A stretch of DNA of 60,000 nt from Hydractinia symbiolongicarpus (GCF_029227915.1 NC_079878.1:1862001-1922000), one strand, 5' to 3'; counted from the stretch's first letter, positions 35,110 through 47,139 are shown. Translations and numbers: made by a program. The notes: a model not told the origin generated them from the sequence alone.

Positions 35110-37085
35110 TGAGTCCAAGACACGAAAATCACGGGTTACTTTTTTATGACGTGGCGTTACGCTAAAATTTACCAAGTTAAAAAAAAACCTAAAGCAAACC
35201 TAAACCTACGATGATATAACATTACAAGGAGAATTGATTGAAAATGTATCAAATAATTGTAATCCAATTTATGAAGCGAAGTTTAGTAGTCGAAGTAAAA
35301 ATTGATTGAATTTCATCCAGAGAACGCTAGCAAGCTACCTGCTGAGAAAGCGGAAGAAATCAGGTGTGTTGTTTAGATTATTTAGGAGTGAAATGAATTT
35401 GGGTGCATAACGATATTTTAGCCGTTTATTTCAGAGCTAAATTTTTCCTTAGTATTACGTTTGTTGTTGTGTCTTGCGCTGGAAAATATTTTCTTTAAGC
35501 ACTTATTGTGCAAGATTTACTCTGAAAAATGAGTGAGACGTTTAGAATATCGTAGGAATATGACTAAGCTTAATAGTTTGTTTAAAATATGCACTTTTGT
35601 ATAACGCACAAAATTGATTAGAAGTTTACTTTTTTATTGTATGTCAAACAAACTGAACTTTTTTCTGTCCGAGCAATAGGCTGTTACATATAACAGAATT
35701 TGCCATTAGCTAGCTATAATAACTTATAGCATGCTTTATTTTATTAAGGCATTATATATTTTCAGGCCATAGTCATGCTAAGAACATAGTGACAATAATG
35801 AGGATAGCATTTGTCAAAAAAGTTAAGAACATCAGGCTGAAACCGAAACACACTATTCTTATAAAAACAGAGTCTATATCCTGGAGAAGAATTTACATAA
35901 ACTGTAGAAAGTAATTTTTCCGTTGTTACTGTTTTTAAGACTACAGACTGTGTAATTCAGTGTTGATGTCGTTTTAAAAAACCTAAACCTACAACCTAAA
36001 CTTAAATCAATGTTTACATCTGTTACGTTACGATCGTTTGAAATATATTCGATTCTTACATTCAAAAACGCTGCATTGTTATCTTCTTTGATTTTATGCG
36101 TGATTTTCTTGATTATAAGTTTGGGTCTGTTCTTTTAATATTTTGGATTGAAATATTCCGATATACAATATACCAAATGATTCAAGTTTTTATATTTCTC
36201 CTTTGTTGTGTTTTTATCTATTAATTTCTTATATTTTGAGTATAACTTTGGACTGAATAGCTGATTTTTTATGACTTAACGAAAAATGTTGGATTTTTTT
36301 TATTTCCGCCGCGTAAGGCGGAATCTTTAAAATCGCCTTGGAAGATAGAGAGATAGGGACCACCTATAGCCTGTGTCCAGAATAAAGTATTTTACCCTAG
36401 GCCTGGAGATTGTTTAATTTCTTAAAATCCAATAGAAATGCGTCCAATAGAAATTTTTTAGCCAATAGGATCTCAGATTGTCAGAATCTGATTTCGTGGC
36501 TTCCTGTGTAGTTTTATTTTGGTTATTTAATAGTATTTACTTCACATTATTTTTCTGGGAATCTAGACTTCTATGGTTTACTTTGTCAATTTTACGGAAT
36601 TTGTATCATCAAATTTTTAAAACTTTCCAGATAGATCCCCAGCTTTTACTTTTTTAGAACTATGTGTAAATCTGTATATTTTTGTTATTTATTCAGATGT
36701 AATTAAATTGAAGTATATATAAATTGCGTTATTTGTCGCTTATATTTAAAAATTTTCAGACCAGGTTACTTTAACCCCTTTTTTATATAACCGCATACTT
36801 ATATAAACCGCAGACTTAAATCATTGTTTTTCCAACTAAAACTACTCAAGAAATGGAATAGTCAAAAAGCTTCAAAAAGCGATTAAGTCACATAGTTTTG
36901 CGCAATTAATCAATCATTTATCCTGTTTTTAAATTGGAAATCTCAGCCTTGGGTCGACCATTGAACGTTTTGCTCTGTGGAAAGTTTCTCTTGACAAGGC
37001 GGAAATCTTCAAGCCTTAAGGCTTCTTGTTTAATGTTTGGTAGTTTTTTGACATTTTCCATTTTTATTTTATAATTTTTTTTTGT
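35110..37085. other. Unassigned DNA
   Basis: Two CCTAAACCTACA-like words (35200-35215, 35980-36000) and the hairpin TCCGCCGCGTAAGGCGGA (36305-36322) stand out. No gene or defined element was supported. Confidence 0.4.
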
Positions 37086-37097
37086 TGCACATGTTTA

Positions 37098-37613
37098 TAT
37101 TTTTAGACGTTTTGTTTAAGCAGTTCTAAATATAGAATAATGCAGATTGTGAGCAACCTCGGTCCGAGGGCTTTTTTCTCTTTTTGCCATCCCGTTATAA
37201 AAGAGACAGAGAGCACGGGGTCGAGGATAAAATGTGCGTTTGGAAAATTCAAATTACTGTTTTGTATGTTTTTGTTTGGTATCCCTTACATCAGTTTAAT
37301 GAGAGATTCAATGGATTCTTTCATAGGAATTCAGAAAACTGTTATTTCTTAGATTTTGTGTAAAAATGGACATCCTTATATTTTTAGACGTTTTGTTTAA
37401 GCAGTTCTAAATATAGAATAATGCAGATTGTGAGCAGCCTCGATCCCAGGGCTTTTTCTCTCTCTTCCGTCCCGTTACAAAAAGAGCCAAAGAGCCGATG
37501 TTGGGTTGTAAGTTTTAAAAATTCAAATTACCATATGTTTAATTTTTTGTTTGGTATCTTTTACATCTGTTTAATGAGAGATTCAGTGGATTCTCCCACG
37601 GGTATCCAGCTAG
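37098..37613 (+). mobile_element. Helitron copy H7 with 281-bp internal duplication
   Basis: Two tandem copies with a 281-bp period begin at about 37098 and 37379. They share TTTTAGACGTTTTGTTTAAG, CAGTTCTAAATATAGAATAA, TGCAGATTGTGAGCA and TTAATGAGAGATTCA-TGGATTC. Only the second copy keeps a clean 3' terminus: GTGGATTCTCCCACGG, then GTATCCAGCTAG before T (CTAG 37610-37613). In the first the equivalent hairpin is worn (TGGATTCTTTCATAGG). Each unit carries a 65-70 codon ORF with a matching start, but these look like translated repeat. Confidence 0.75.
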
Positions 37614-37778
37614 TATAATATACTGACGTTAAAGTAGTGTTATTTTCGTCGCGCCGTAACATCAAAAAATTTAACATATTAGACATGCATTTTTCGGCAA
37701 CATCAAAGGAAAATAAAGACATCCACTTTATCTGCCACAGACAGAAAGACAGACGCACTTAGCGTATTATTGTAGAGA
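37614..37778 (-). mobile_element. Helitron 5'-end fragment H8
   Basis: The minus-strand 5' terminus TCTCTACAATAATACGC, with the downstream (C/A)GTCTGTCT-rich stretch, lies at the right border (37778). The rest of the copy is missing; a 3' end of another copy (37613) closes it on the left. Confidence 0.65.
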
Positions 37779-38517
37779 CTAGTCGATAAGGCCCGTGGAG
37801 AAATCCACTTAGGCAGATGGACAATGGAAAAGTAGAGTTGTTATAAATGTTTCGCTGACGACAGCAGTGAAGATCCCACAAAAATTGGAGATACTTATTT
37901 TATTCTTTGATTGTAATGTGTAGAGGTTGGAACGCTGATCAAGATAATGTATAGAATAATATGTTTCCGAGGAACGCCAAAGGAGATATAAGGGTTTAAA
38001 AGTTGTGTTGACGTCAGCAAAGGCCCGTGGAAACACAAAAAATTTTTTTGAAATTTATATACCTGTTGCCTTCCTCGTATAGATCTTGAGATGCTGATCC
38101 AGAAAATGTATAGGATCATGTACTTTTAACAAACAGTTGCAGAGATATTAGGGTTAAAGATTTTTTGATGACGTCATCGACCCGTCTATTCCGAAACGGA
38201 TTTAAAGACCTAGGTTTGGGAAACTTACCGTAATTTGTTCCAGGTAGCCCTAGTTACCCACGCGCTGGAGAATCATTGACGTAACCACCTCGTTTCCAAG
38301 TTATTTGACCTCAAATTTTAAGTGCGCTGTAATGACTTTACTAAGCTTCATTAACTTTCGTTTGACGTCAATACTATTTTAACTGTAAAATTGGTAAATT
38401 ACAGAACAATTTCAGAGGTGATGTTTTATAGAACTTGTTAAAGAAAATTGTGAACAATATAATGCACTTTGCTAAAGTAACAGACAGACACACGGAACTG
38501 GCGTATTATTATATAGA
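37779..38517 (-). mobile_element. Helitron copy H9, complete
   Basis: A 739-bp minus-strand copy with both ends. The 5' end TCTATATAATAATACGCC is at 38517. The 3' hairpin region GTGGATTTCTCCACGGG and the terminus CTAG lie at 37779-37782. It carries the TGATGACGTCATC palindrome and GTTTCCAAGTTATTTGACC. It abuts H8 on the left and H10 on the right with no spacer. Confidence 0.85.
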
Positions 38518-38960
38518 CTACTCAATAAGGCCGGTGAAAGAATCCACTCAGGGAGAAGATAAGGTTGTTTTGCAGGTTTTGCTAACGTCAGCAGTGCAAA
38601 ATGTAGTTTATCTGCTGCCTGTTATGCGTGCAGATTGAAACGGTGATAAAAAAAGTATATAAGATCGTATGTGTTCACAAACGCATAAGGAGATATAAGT
38701 GTTTTAAAATTTTAAAATTTTGATGACGTCAGTAAATCTTCAGTAAAAAGTACAAAAAAAAATTTTTGTTAGAAATTTGTAATGTAAAATTCACTTAGGG
38801 AGAATTACATTGGAAAAGAAAATCGTAACTTGTGTTTTGATGACGTGTGCCAGGACCCGTGAAAACAAAAAACTTTTTTCTTAAAATTTGTTGACACATT
38901 GCTTCTAATGTGTAGAGCTTGAAACGCTGATCAAAATAATGTATAGAATGTGCAACACCA
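38518..38960 (-). mobile_element. Helitron copy H10, with partial second 3' region
   Basis: The minus-strand 3' end is GAGTGGATTCTTTCACCGG, then CCTTATTGAGTAG, where CTAG has changed to GTAG (still CTRR-like only loosely). At 38790-38820 a second TTCACTTAGGGAGAATTAC / ATTGGAAAAGAAAAT block repeats the 3' region, showing a nested or duplicated copy. The 5' end is lost. Confidence 0.65.
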
Positions 38961-39441
38961 ACAATACAAAAAAAGTCAGAAATAACACATCTCAAATATT
39001 TACATTGTATAGATCTGCAGTGACCTTTACCAACCATTTTAAACGTCAATGTTAAAAAGAATAAGGAGTAAACTTTGAATCAACAAAGATATTATTTTTG
39101 GAAAACATAGTGTAATGGTCTGTTCTCACAAAACTTTACACAAAATGTACAACAGATTGGTTTTTGAAGAGAACATCCAGATCAACAAAAATCAGTTCAT
39201 TTAGCATGTTCTATTTTGCTATTGTCCATAAATATTCCACAAGAATGTTATGAAACACATCAAATTATAGAAAAATCAGGCATTTCATAAAATATAAAAA
39301 AGAAAAAAGTTTTTGTCAAAACAATTAATTTTTATCATCACCAAACACAGTTATTATATTAAATTATTATCAAAAACATGAAACCATACAGTTTAGTTTT
39401 CCCCAACAAAAGTGTATAACAAATATGAAAAAGCCATTAGC

Positions 39442-40224
39442 TTACACAACAGCCATCAGTAGAGTCCAATTCCACAAAAATTTAGATAGGTTAAAAACAT
39501 TACTAGACACAAATTTTTTTGTAATACGTCCATCACTCAAATTATCTCTTACTACATCTTTCACCTCTTTATTACTTTCATTTTCCTCTATGCCAGAGTC
39601 ATTTTTTCTTTCTACATCGTTGGTATTTCTTTCTCGACAAACGTTAACTTCAGCAGGAAACGGTTGTTCAATTTCTGCAATCACATTTATTTCGGGTGCG
39701 GGTAGTTTTTTGCGTTTTCGTTTTGATACATTTGGAGAAGAAAAGGAGGATTTTATGAAGACCAAATCATTAATCAATTGAAACGATTCCAAATATGGCC
39801 GTTCTAATTTCTTGATGTCAGTCTTTGAAAGGCCAAGTTTCAGCGACTTTCTTTTACGCTTACCGCGGATTTCCGACATTAAACAGTTGAGATCTCTTAA
39901 TAAGCAATCCAAGTATTTGGAAGCGGTATCTGGTACAGCATGTTCAAGAAATTTAACCATTTTTGTCCAAAACATTAATTCGCTTTCTTTCCATTTTCTA
40001 AGATATTCATCGACAAGAATTTTCACAAGGGCGTTACCTCCACAGCGCAAAACATTCTTCCAACGATTTAAAGAATTGGAGGACATTTTGCCAACGCAAG
40101 GATGTTTTTTAATTGAAAGTCCATTTGGTACGATATTTGATTCGACACATATTGACATAAAAACATAATGGTTAAAATTTCTCACTGTCTTTTCTGAAAA
40201 ACACAACAGCTCTGCGGACGACAT
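39442..40224 (-). CDS. Uncharacterised basic 260-aa protein, intronless
   Basis: The longest uninterrupted ORF in the window, far longer than expected by chance at this AT content. Function is unknown. The N-terminal half has a motif-like segment IVPNGLSIKKHPCVGK (about residues 31-46), followed by helix-rich sequence with conserved-looking W, C and Y positions. The middle has two strongly basic stretches, RGKRKRKSLK (about 119-128) and SKRKRKKL (about 166-173), resembling nuclear localisation signals. The C-terminal third is acidic and charged. The NG(L/I)-IKK-PC(V/L)G pattern recalls multicopy proteins of unknown function tied to mobile elements in fish and cnidarians (recollection, not verified). 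No splice context was needed. Ends of a host transposon were not found. Overlapping plus-strand ORFs are shadows. Confidence 0.55.
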   Translation of the reverse strand: MSSAELLCFSEKTVRNFNHYVFMSICVESNIVPNGLSIKKHPCVGKMSSNSLNRWKNVLRCGGNALVKILVDEYLRKWKESELMFWTKMVKFLEHAVPDTASKYLDCLLRDLNCLMSEIRGKRKRKSLKLGLSKTDIKKLERPYLESFQLINDLVFIKSSFSSPNVSKRKRKKLPAPEINVIAEIEQPFPAEVNVCRERNTNDVERKNDSGIEENESNKEVKDVVRDNLSDGRITKKFVSSNVFNLSKFLWNWTLLMAVV

Positions 40225-42011
40225 TTCTTTCTACGAGACACTTCTTTACCTTTATGGTGGTCACAGGATAAATTTACTGCATGTTAGATATATATTCATT
40301 CTTAAAGCAGAATCGTGTAAGTTTAAATATAAGTATATGGAGTCAAAAAAAAACAAGTATTTATAACAACGTTTCGATCATTTCTTCGTCAGGTGTACAA
40401 AAAGAGTCTCGTTCCAGAATATATATAAAAAAGGTTACAGTTCATTACTTTACAATAATTACAATGTTTAAAACAATACAATTATGTATATTTTTCTATT
40501 CAAAAACTTCTTTTTACACAATAAAAACCTTTATTACAAAAAAAAAGTGATGTAACTAAAAGGTTAGATGCATTTTTTGATATCTTAATCCTCTCGTCAC
40601 AGAGGGATGCTATTTTATGAAACATTTACTAAGTTCTCTTTGTTCCACTATTGCAAGCTGGTTATGTCTAGCTAGGCTACCTTGAAGGTCATCTACTTTT
40701 AACTCCACAACCTCCTTAAACATATCCTTGGAAAAATTGAAGTTATTGATATATTGATTAATTTAATCTTAACATTTGATCGGTTTTGTTGACTTCTCTG
40801 TATGTATTTCATATTTCGTTTTGAGACACCAGTACATACTTTGGCTTTCACACATCTTCCAATTTTTTAACATTTTTTCGGTTTTGAAGCAGCCCTTTGT
40901 CTTTTATTTATGAAATCTACATCTCTCTCATGTTCGGTCTTCTCCATTTCTTGGCGAAATCGATCAGGAACAGATGTCGATGTGTAAGACTAGATGGGAC
41001 TAGATGCTCTGCCGTTTCGACTATCATACGATTTCCACCTTTAACATTTTTACCTTTGTTTTTTTTTTTTGTTGTGGTTAATGTCCTCCCATTAATTTGT
41101 TCGTGAATGTCTTTGAATGTTTTCAACAAGCAGTCTTATAGTGTTCTTTCTATTGTCGCCATGCTCCTCAGGCTTTTAAATTATCGATTTCCGATGATCT
41201 TTTCATCAATAGCCTGGAAATTTATTCTAGTTCTTCTTACAAAATTTAGAGATATGTAACGGTTCTTAGCTCTTTATCAAGAGAAGATTCTTTAACCTCT
41301 GGTTGTGTCTTTTTGGTTTACGACATCTCTTTAAACAAAGGTTCTAATTAATTTAGTATTGTGCTATATTTTTACCTGTTGTAGGTGCTTAGAAAGAAAA
41401 AGTGCGTTTCTTTCAGAGTGAAAAGTGTTACTCAAGAAAACAAAAATAACAGATGCATCGTTGAAAAAACAATATCGAACGTTGTGTCTGTCATAAAATA
41501 ATAAACCAAGAAGACGTAAAAAAATTATTGCACAATTTTTTTTGATTTGCTGACTCTCGAGCCGAACACAACGGTCAGAAACAGAAGAGAACATAAAATT
41601 TTCTGCTAATAATTTCCACTTCACAATATTGCTCCTGTTTCAATATAGAAAGTAAACACACTGCGCAATTTTCACGACATAAAATAATCTGATTGACTAA
41701 ATAATTTTCTACATGTGTTTCCAAACACAACGCAAAGAAAAAGTTGACGTTCACGTGATGTCAACATTTAAATTACGCATGCTCAGAAGCTTTTCTATTT
41801 TTTTCTTTTCCGTTCCGCCGAAAATTTTCTTGAAGTGAAAAACAGCCTTAAAAGGTGCAGGCATAAGTTTATCGCATAAAATTTACGCTGTTCAAATATA
41901 CTCCGCTTCAGCACTAAAAGATATGGTTCGGTTTCGAATCAATATAAATAGTTCCTTTTCGTGCTTCCAACTGTAGTTAGAAGCACAAATCGCTGTATTC
42001 TGTCTGACTAT
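40225..42011. other. Unassigned DNA
   Basis: Only short ORFs without motifs. No transposon termini were found before the Helitron at 42012. Confidence 0.4.
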
Positions 42012-43415
42012 TCTCTTTAATAATAGCCGTATTTTTTCTGTTTGTCCGCGAAATACGCGTCCTGTTACTGAACACAAAATTCTTATATCTGCACGAAATA
42101 CTAAATGCGATATATTTTAGCCGACTGTTTTTTAATCGCCTCCGCGTAGCAGGTAATTGCAATGTCCTTTTTTTATGAAACACCAATCTGAGATTTTGAC
42201 GGCCACGAGTAAAGCAGAGAGCAGTGTTATTACGGCCATTTTGAAAGCTGTGTGCCTTTGACGTTGGTAAGTCTGTTTTTATCTTCTGAAAGCTGTTTAT
42301 TTTTTCTTTCTGTTTTTATATGTAAGGTAAATATATTTTTACGTTTTTTAGTCACATACAAATCATAAACTTACCAATTTTGAGATTTTGACTACGAACG
42401 TATATATAGATTTCATGGCTAGCTAGCCTTTCATTCAGTTTGACACAACAGCTTTTTATCTTATCCAGCAATATTACTACTTGTGTTATTTTTACCAATC
42501 TGATTTTAACTAAGTTGCAACTCGGGGCTATCTAGCTAGCTGTTAGCTATCTCTTTCCCTAGCTAAAAAGTGAAGGTATCTAAATGAATACAGTTGGCTA
42601 CAACAAAATTTTCAAATCTTTCTTACGCTTAATGAAAATCCAGTTTTGTAGCTACACCTTTTTATTGTCATAAGAGCTTATCCCGAAAAATAAAATTGCT
42701 GAAGGAATTTTTTTTTAGCTGAACGGGGTTGAGATGCACTGGTTCCCGTTTTTTCTTTATTTAAACCGAAGTTGCGATAAAGTTTTTTATGGAAAAGGTG
42801 TACACGCCTATACTCCTCTGTAACTCTATGAAACTGTACAAGCGCTTAGCCCAATGTTAACAACGGACTGTTTTTTTGGAAAAGGGTATAACGTCTAGAC
42901 ACATGCGCAACACCGCTTACCTGTACTAAGCGCTTAGTCCATTGTTAACGACATATGCAACACGTTTTACCTGTATATGTTAGGAGCTTAGCTCAGTGTT
43001 AACAACAGAGTGCATCCTGTGTTTTTATGTAAACCGAAGTTGCGATATAGTTTTTTTCAAAAGGGTATTACGCCTAAACGTATACGTTACATGGTTTACA
43101 TGATCCAAGCGTTAAGTTCAATGTTATTGACGAGCTGTTTCCTGCGTTTCTGGGTAGCAACGAGTTTCAAACTGTGTTTTTATTTCGGCTTAAGTTGTAG
43201 AAAGTTATTTTTTGGAAAAATATATTAAACCGAAAACGTAATGTTGTGTGCGCTTCACTCGATTTACGACATACTATATACCTGTACTTAAGCGCTCCAC
43301 CTGAATGTGTGGCGCAGTTTACGGTGCTTATTATTCGCTCTATCACGCATTTAATGTCGGGTAACAGAGTCACTTTTGGCTTAACCCGGCGTTTCGCCAC
43401 CGGTCACCTGGCTAG
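42012..43415 (+). mobile_element. Helitron copy H11, 1404 bp
   Basis: The 5' end is TCTCTTTAATAATAGCCG. The 3' end is a decayed hairpin (ACCCGGCGTTTCGCCACCGG) and CACCTGGCTAG (CTAG 43412-43415). The interior from 42770 to 43200 contains several diverged copies of a block with AAACCGAAGTTGCGATA, AAAGGGTATTACGCCT and AAGCGCTTAG...GTTAACAAC. Its last 270 bp align with the last 230 bp of H14 at 58 kb. No rolling-circle replication or helicase protein is encoded. Confidence 0.8.
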
Positions 43416-43600
43416 ACTCATTAATAATTGCCGTATTTTGTCTGTCGCTGCGCAGTTTTGTTTAGTATTTTTCAAATGTGGTCAAAGGTTTCATACGGCG
43501 AATCCGCCGCAAATTCGTTACTTTTTCACACACGTAGGCCAAACAGACAGCGTTAAAAAGTTGCTAGTCTCATTCTCTATCACGCTTGAATAGCGAAATA
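43416..43600 (+). mobile_element. Helitron 5'-end fragment H12
   Basis: ACTCATTAATAATTGCCG directly after the CTAG of H11 aligns base for base with TCTCTTTAATAATAGCCG, and TATTTTGTCTGTCGCTGCGC follows as in other copies. The first base is A instead of T. No 3' end was found; the right border is approximate. Confidence 0.6.
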
Positions 43601-44425
43601 CGCCACGTCAATTTCAATTTCGATTTCAAATATTCTTATATTTTTCTTGGTGTATGTTTGTGTTTTAAAAATCTTGAACACTATTATGGAATGCCAGAAA
43701 GATTGTCTAAAAACTTTCAAAGTCCCATACTATACTGTACAGTAGTCATGTCCTACTACGCAGTGGACCAAATCTACTGCGCAGCGAAGTAGAATTGTTT
43801 TTGCTGCACAGTAGTGGTCTTTTCCTGCTGCTCGACAATGGCAGATATGGGAAATTGTATAAACTGTATAAGTAATGAACAGAAAAAAAAACAGTCACAA
43901 CCACACTAGTATAACAAATAGAAACATATCAATGAACAAGACTCAGCTACAACTACCTAACGTCCTCTTGTTTTTTATTTCTCTAAGCGCTATTAAAATA
44001 TGTCTGACAATGTCTGACTTCCAATTTCTAATAACTGTGTCGTCTAACTTAATACCATTATATAACCAGCGTAGAAGGTTAGGTAAATCAATTTAAATGT
44101 TAATTACTCACCTTTTCTGTTCTTTAGGCATAAAGAGTATACTCACTTGATTTAATTTCACTAACTCGTGTGACCCCCGGAATAGGAACAGCACATGAAT
44201 AAGCACCATATACAGCCATCAGGTGGAATATGATGGACACAAAATTTGGAAGGATCAATCATACACATACTTTTTGTTTTGTTCACAATTTGCTTACGCG
44301 ATTTAGGCAAGAGACAATTATTCGAAAATTCGATGACGAAAATAGGCCTTAAAAAGCTTTAACAAATATAGCTACAGCTTTAAAAAGTGTGAACTTTATT
44401 TCACCAAAAGGTTTCATTTAATGCA
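43600..44425. other. Unassigned DNA
   Basis: No gene or defined repeat could be supported. Confidence 0.35.
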
Positions 44426-44430
44426 ACCTC

Positions 44431-44514
44431 GTCCCCAGGGCATCTTGTATCTTTTCTGACCCCGGGACGGCGATACGAGCATGGCCCTGGAGGAGGCCTC
44501 TTAATGTGACCCTC
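44431..44514 (+). repeat. Short GC-rich foldback repeat R3, copy 1
   Basis: About 85 bp: CCTCGTCCCCAGGGC at the left, GACCCCGGGACGGCGATACG in the middle, GCCCTGGAGGAGG at the right. The ends are imperfectly self-complementary. An inverted copy lies at 47140-47220. It stands out from its AT-rich surroundings. Confidence 0.7.
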
Positions 44515-45640
44515 CATGACACAGTTTTTCTGTGTGTAATATTTAATGAGATTTATCTCAATTGCCCAAGGTTTTATATATAACGTTGCAGCGCTAAGCG
44601 AGCTCGGCGTTTTACGTCACAGATACGTGCGACGAGTTTGATTTTATTCCTTTTATATGCAACACACATAAACTGCTCGCATATTGCCCTTAATTGTTTT
44701 CTAAATGTATGAATATACAATCATGTTATTTAGGCTGCTGTTTACTTGAAGAAATTCAAGCAATTTAGATATGTGTATTTTTCTGAATTGGTTGGCTAAC
44801 TAGCACATGGTTGCAAAACTTGTACCTAGGGGAAACTTGGAAATTGGTAAATGATTTGTCCGCACCTAATCATATCTACAACACTTCGTTGGTTCTCTAA
44901 GGTGAAAATATGGCTACATAATTTTCAAATGGCCATGTCATTCTAGGTGTCTGACTGAAAGTAGCTAGGCAGAAATTTAACTTCATAATAACATTTACAC
45001 TTTTTATTCATTTTGGCTGAACTTTAGAATTCTTATTTACTCATTTATGTTCATATCTGTGTCGACATTTCTGCTTTTATATAAAGGCCAAGATTTTGCT
45101 GTACAAATCTCTCGTATATGGTGGACTCACTACTTGCAGTTATATTTGGTGAAAAAGGCTTCAAAAAGTATTTACTTCAGAAGAAGTTTTTTTGCTTTTA
45201 TATTTTGTGGCCTTAACATTTCCAAAAAGCCACCCATTACTGATAGATTCTGTTTTTTCTTTTCCTAATGACATGTTTTTAAAACGCTTTACAGCCTTTT
45301 TATTTCTTACTCAACAAGCTCACATTTTATTGCACACACAGATATACAAAAACAAGGATTTTGTTTGTTTAAAACATAAATAATCCAAACAATTTATCAA
45401 AAGCATTATGCTGGTTGGGTTCAATGCATCACTGCCTTAATAGTTTAGAAAGAATTGGTATAGGACTTTACCAACAGCAAAGTATTGCTACCTTAAAAGA
45501 AAAAAATGTTTGAGGAATAATTTAGGACCAAAATTAGTTCCATAAAGTCCCACTTTTTAGAGCTCATCAAAATACATCTATTTATTGTTATCATTCTGCT
45601 TGGAAAATATTTAAAATGCCAAACTAGCTAACCGTGAAGA
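44515..45640. other. Unassigned DNA
   Basis: The ORFs at 45047-45383 are short, hydrophobic and without motif support. No gene was called. Confidence 0.35.
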
Positions 45641-45699
45641 TTAATTCAGTATTCTCATAAGAGCATCCAATCAGAAAAATGTATCAGCAAAAAGATAAT

Positions 45700-46400
45700 C
45701 TTTGCAACTAAATTTTTCGTTTACTAGCATAATTTTAGATTGAATCTTATCTGAGCTATTTCTGAGGTTAGAATAGCTTTAACATTTTCTAAACATGTAT
45801 ATCTTAGTCAAAATTGATATGCTGCCAAAAACGGCTTATCGGCGTCTCTGAAAAGGGCTAAATTCTATAAAGTATAATGATAATAGAATTATTTTTTGGC
45901 TCATTTTCATCACACCAATCTAAAACGATATCATACCAAATCTCAAGTCAATATTTTAATTTTTACTGAAGTTATGGGACGCTAATATACTTTATATATA
46001 TACTCGGTTTAGACTTTTTTGTTATTTTTTATGTTTACTGCGTTGTAATTAGTATAAAAAATCTTGAGATAATATATCACAGTGGTGAGCTGTTCAAAAT
46101 CTACCACTATCTTCAGTACATCCTGGATTTAACCATATGCCAGATTGAGCGCTCAATCAAAGTGTGACGTAAAATTTGATTGAGTTCGATTTTCTGATAT
46201 TTCTACATAGCGTGTTAAAAAAGGGCTAGCAAGAATCAGTTTAAGAAAGCCTTCCTATCTTCTCTGTTCCTCAAAATAGTTGTGTAATTTTTTATGCCTT
46301 GCGTAAAATTATTTTTTAATTGGATTGGTCGAAGAGTACTCTATAACAAGTTTCAAGTCAATTACTTTATTTTTAAAGTTATTGCACTTTGAATTTTCTT
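45700..46400 (+). repeat. Inverted relative of Helitron H5
   Basis: Its reverse complement follows 34150-34520. Shared words include GTGCAATAACTT, TTGACTTGAAACTT, ACACTTTGATTGAGCG, ATGGTTAAAT-CAGGAT and CCACTGTGATAT-TTATCTCAAG. Another relative of its left part (GATAT-CTG-C-AAAACG--TTATC) is in the 5'-nucleotidase intron at about 54680-54740. Termini are not preserved. Confidence 0.65.
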
Positions 46401-46421
46401 GAATTAGGTCGGCTTAATGTG

Positions 46422-46638
46422 CATTATTAGTATTATTGTTGTTCCGAATATTTATGTGTATAGGTTATAGCCGCTTCAATGTTGGAAACACTGTTATCAA
46501 TGTGGGTCATGTGTTCGGAATGTGTACATTAAGTATACACCGGTCGTACCTACCCAATTTCCCACACATGGCATGAGGACTGAACCACGGACCTTGTGAT
46601 TACGAAGCGAACTCCGTAACCACAAGTCCACGCGCCAC
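46422..46638 (-). mobile_element. tRNA-derived SINE, minus strand
   Basis: Read on the minus strand, the head (46638 to about 46566) has an A-box-like region GTGGACTTGTGGTTACGG and the B box GGTTCAGTCC. The body follows and contains TTGATAACAGTGTTTCC and ATTGAAGCGGCTATAACC. The tail is a simple repeat, AACAATAATACTAATAATG (to 46422). The head differs from the 15.9-kb SINE but the 3' body is shared. Confidence 0.7.
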
Positions 46639-47139
46639 TGTCTGTTGCTGTCAAAGTAAGCGACACAATTTAACATAACTCGTACTTGTTTTCAACGGCT
46701 AAAATAATTATACAGAACTAACTAATATAAAGAATCAATAAGCATAGAAAAACAAACAAAAGCAATTGGGTGGAAACACACACACAAAGAAAACAAAAAT
46801 GGGCTGGTCACACTAACCACAACTAAAATTTAATCAGCCCAAAAAAGGGGTGTGGCAAAATGGCTGACCAAAACAAACTATAGCCAAGTGTGACCAGAAA
46901 ATGCAACAAAATATCACTATATAAATTATATAATATCTAATAATAAATAGAAACTTACTGGTAAAGTTTATGCCTAACTTATGCAGTGCAGCAACAAGAA
47001 CAATGTGTTTGGTAAACACCAAGAATGAACAAATACTTGGTCAACACCAAAAATATGACAGAAACAATTTTTCATGTCATGTCTAATCAAGACTAATTTC
47101 CAACTGACTGCAAATATGCAGAAATCAAGTTTCATATCG

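Noticed and set aside
35196-36005. Telomere-like CCTAAACCT words
   Set aside because: Only two or three isolated copies, not in tandem.
39425-40168. Plus-strand ORFs of 118 codons each
   Set aside because: Antisense shadows of the 260-codon minus-strand ORF.
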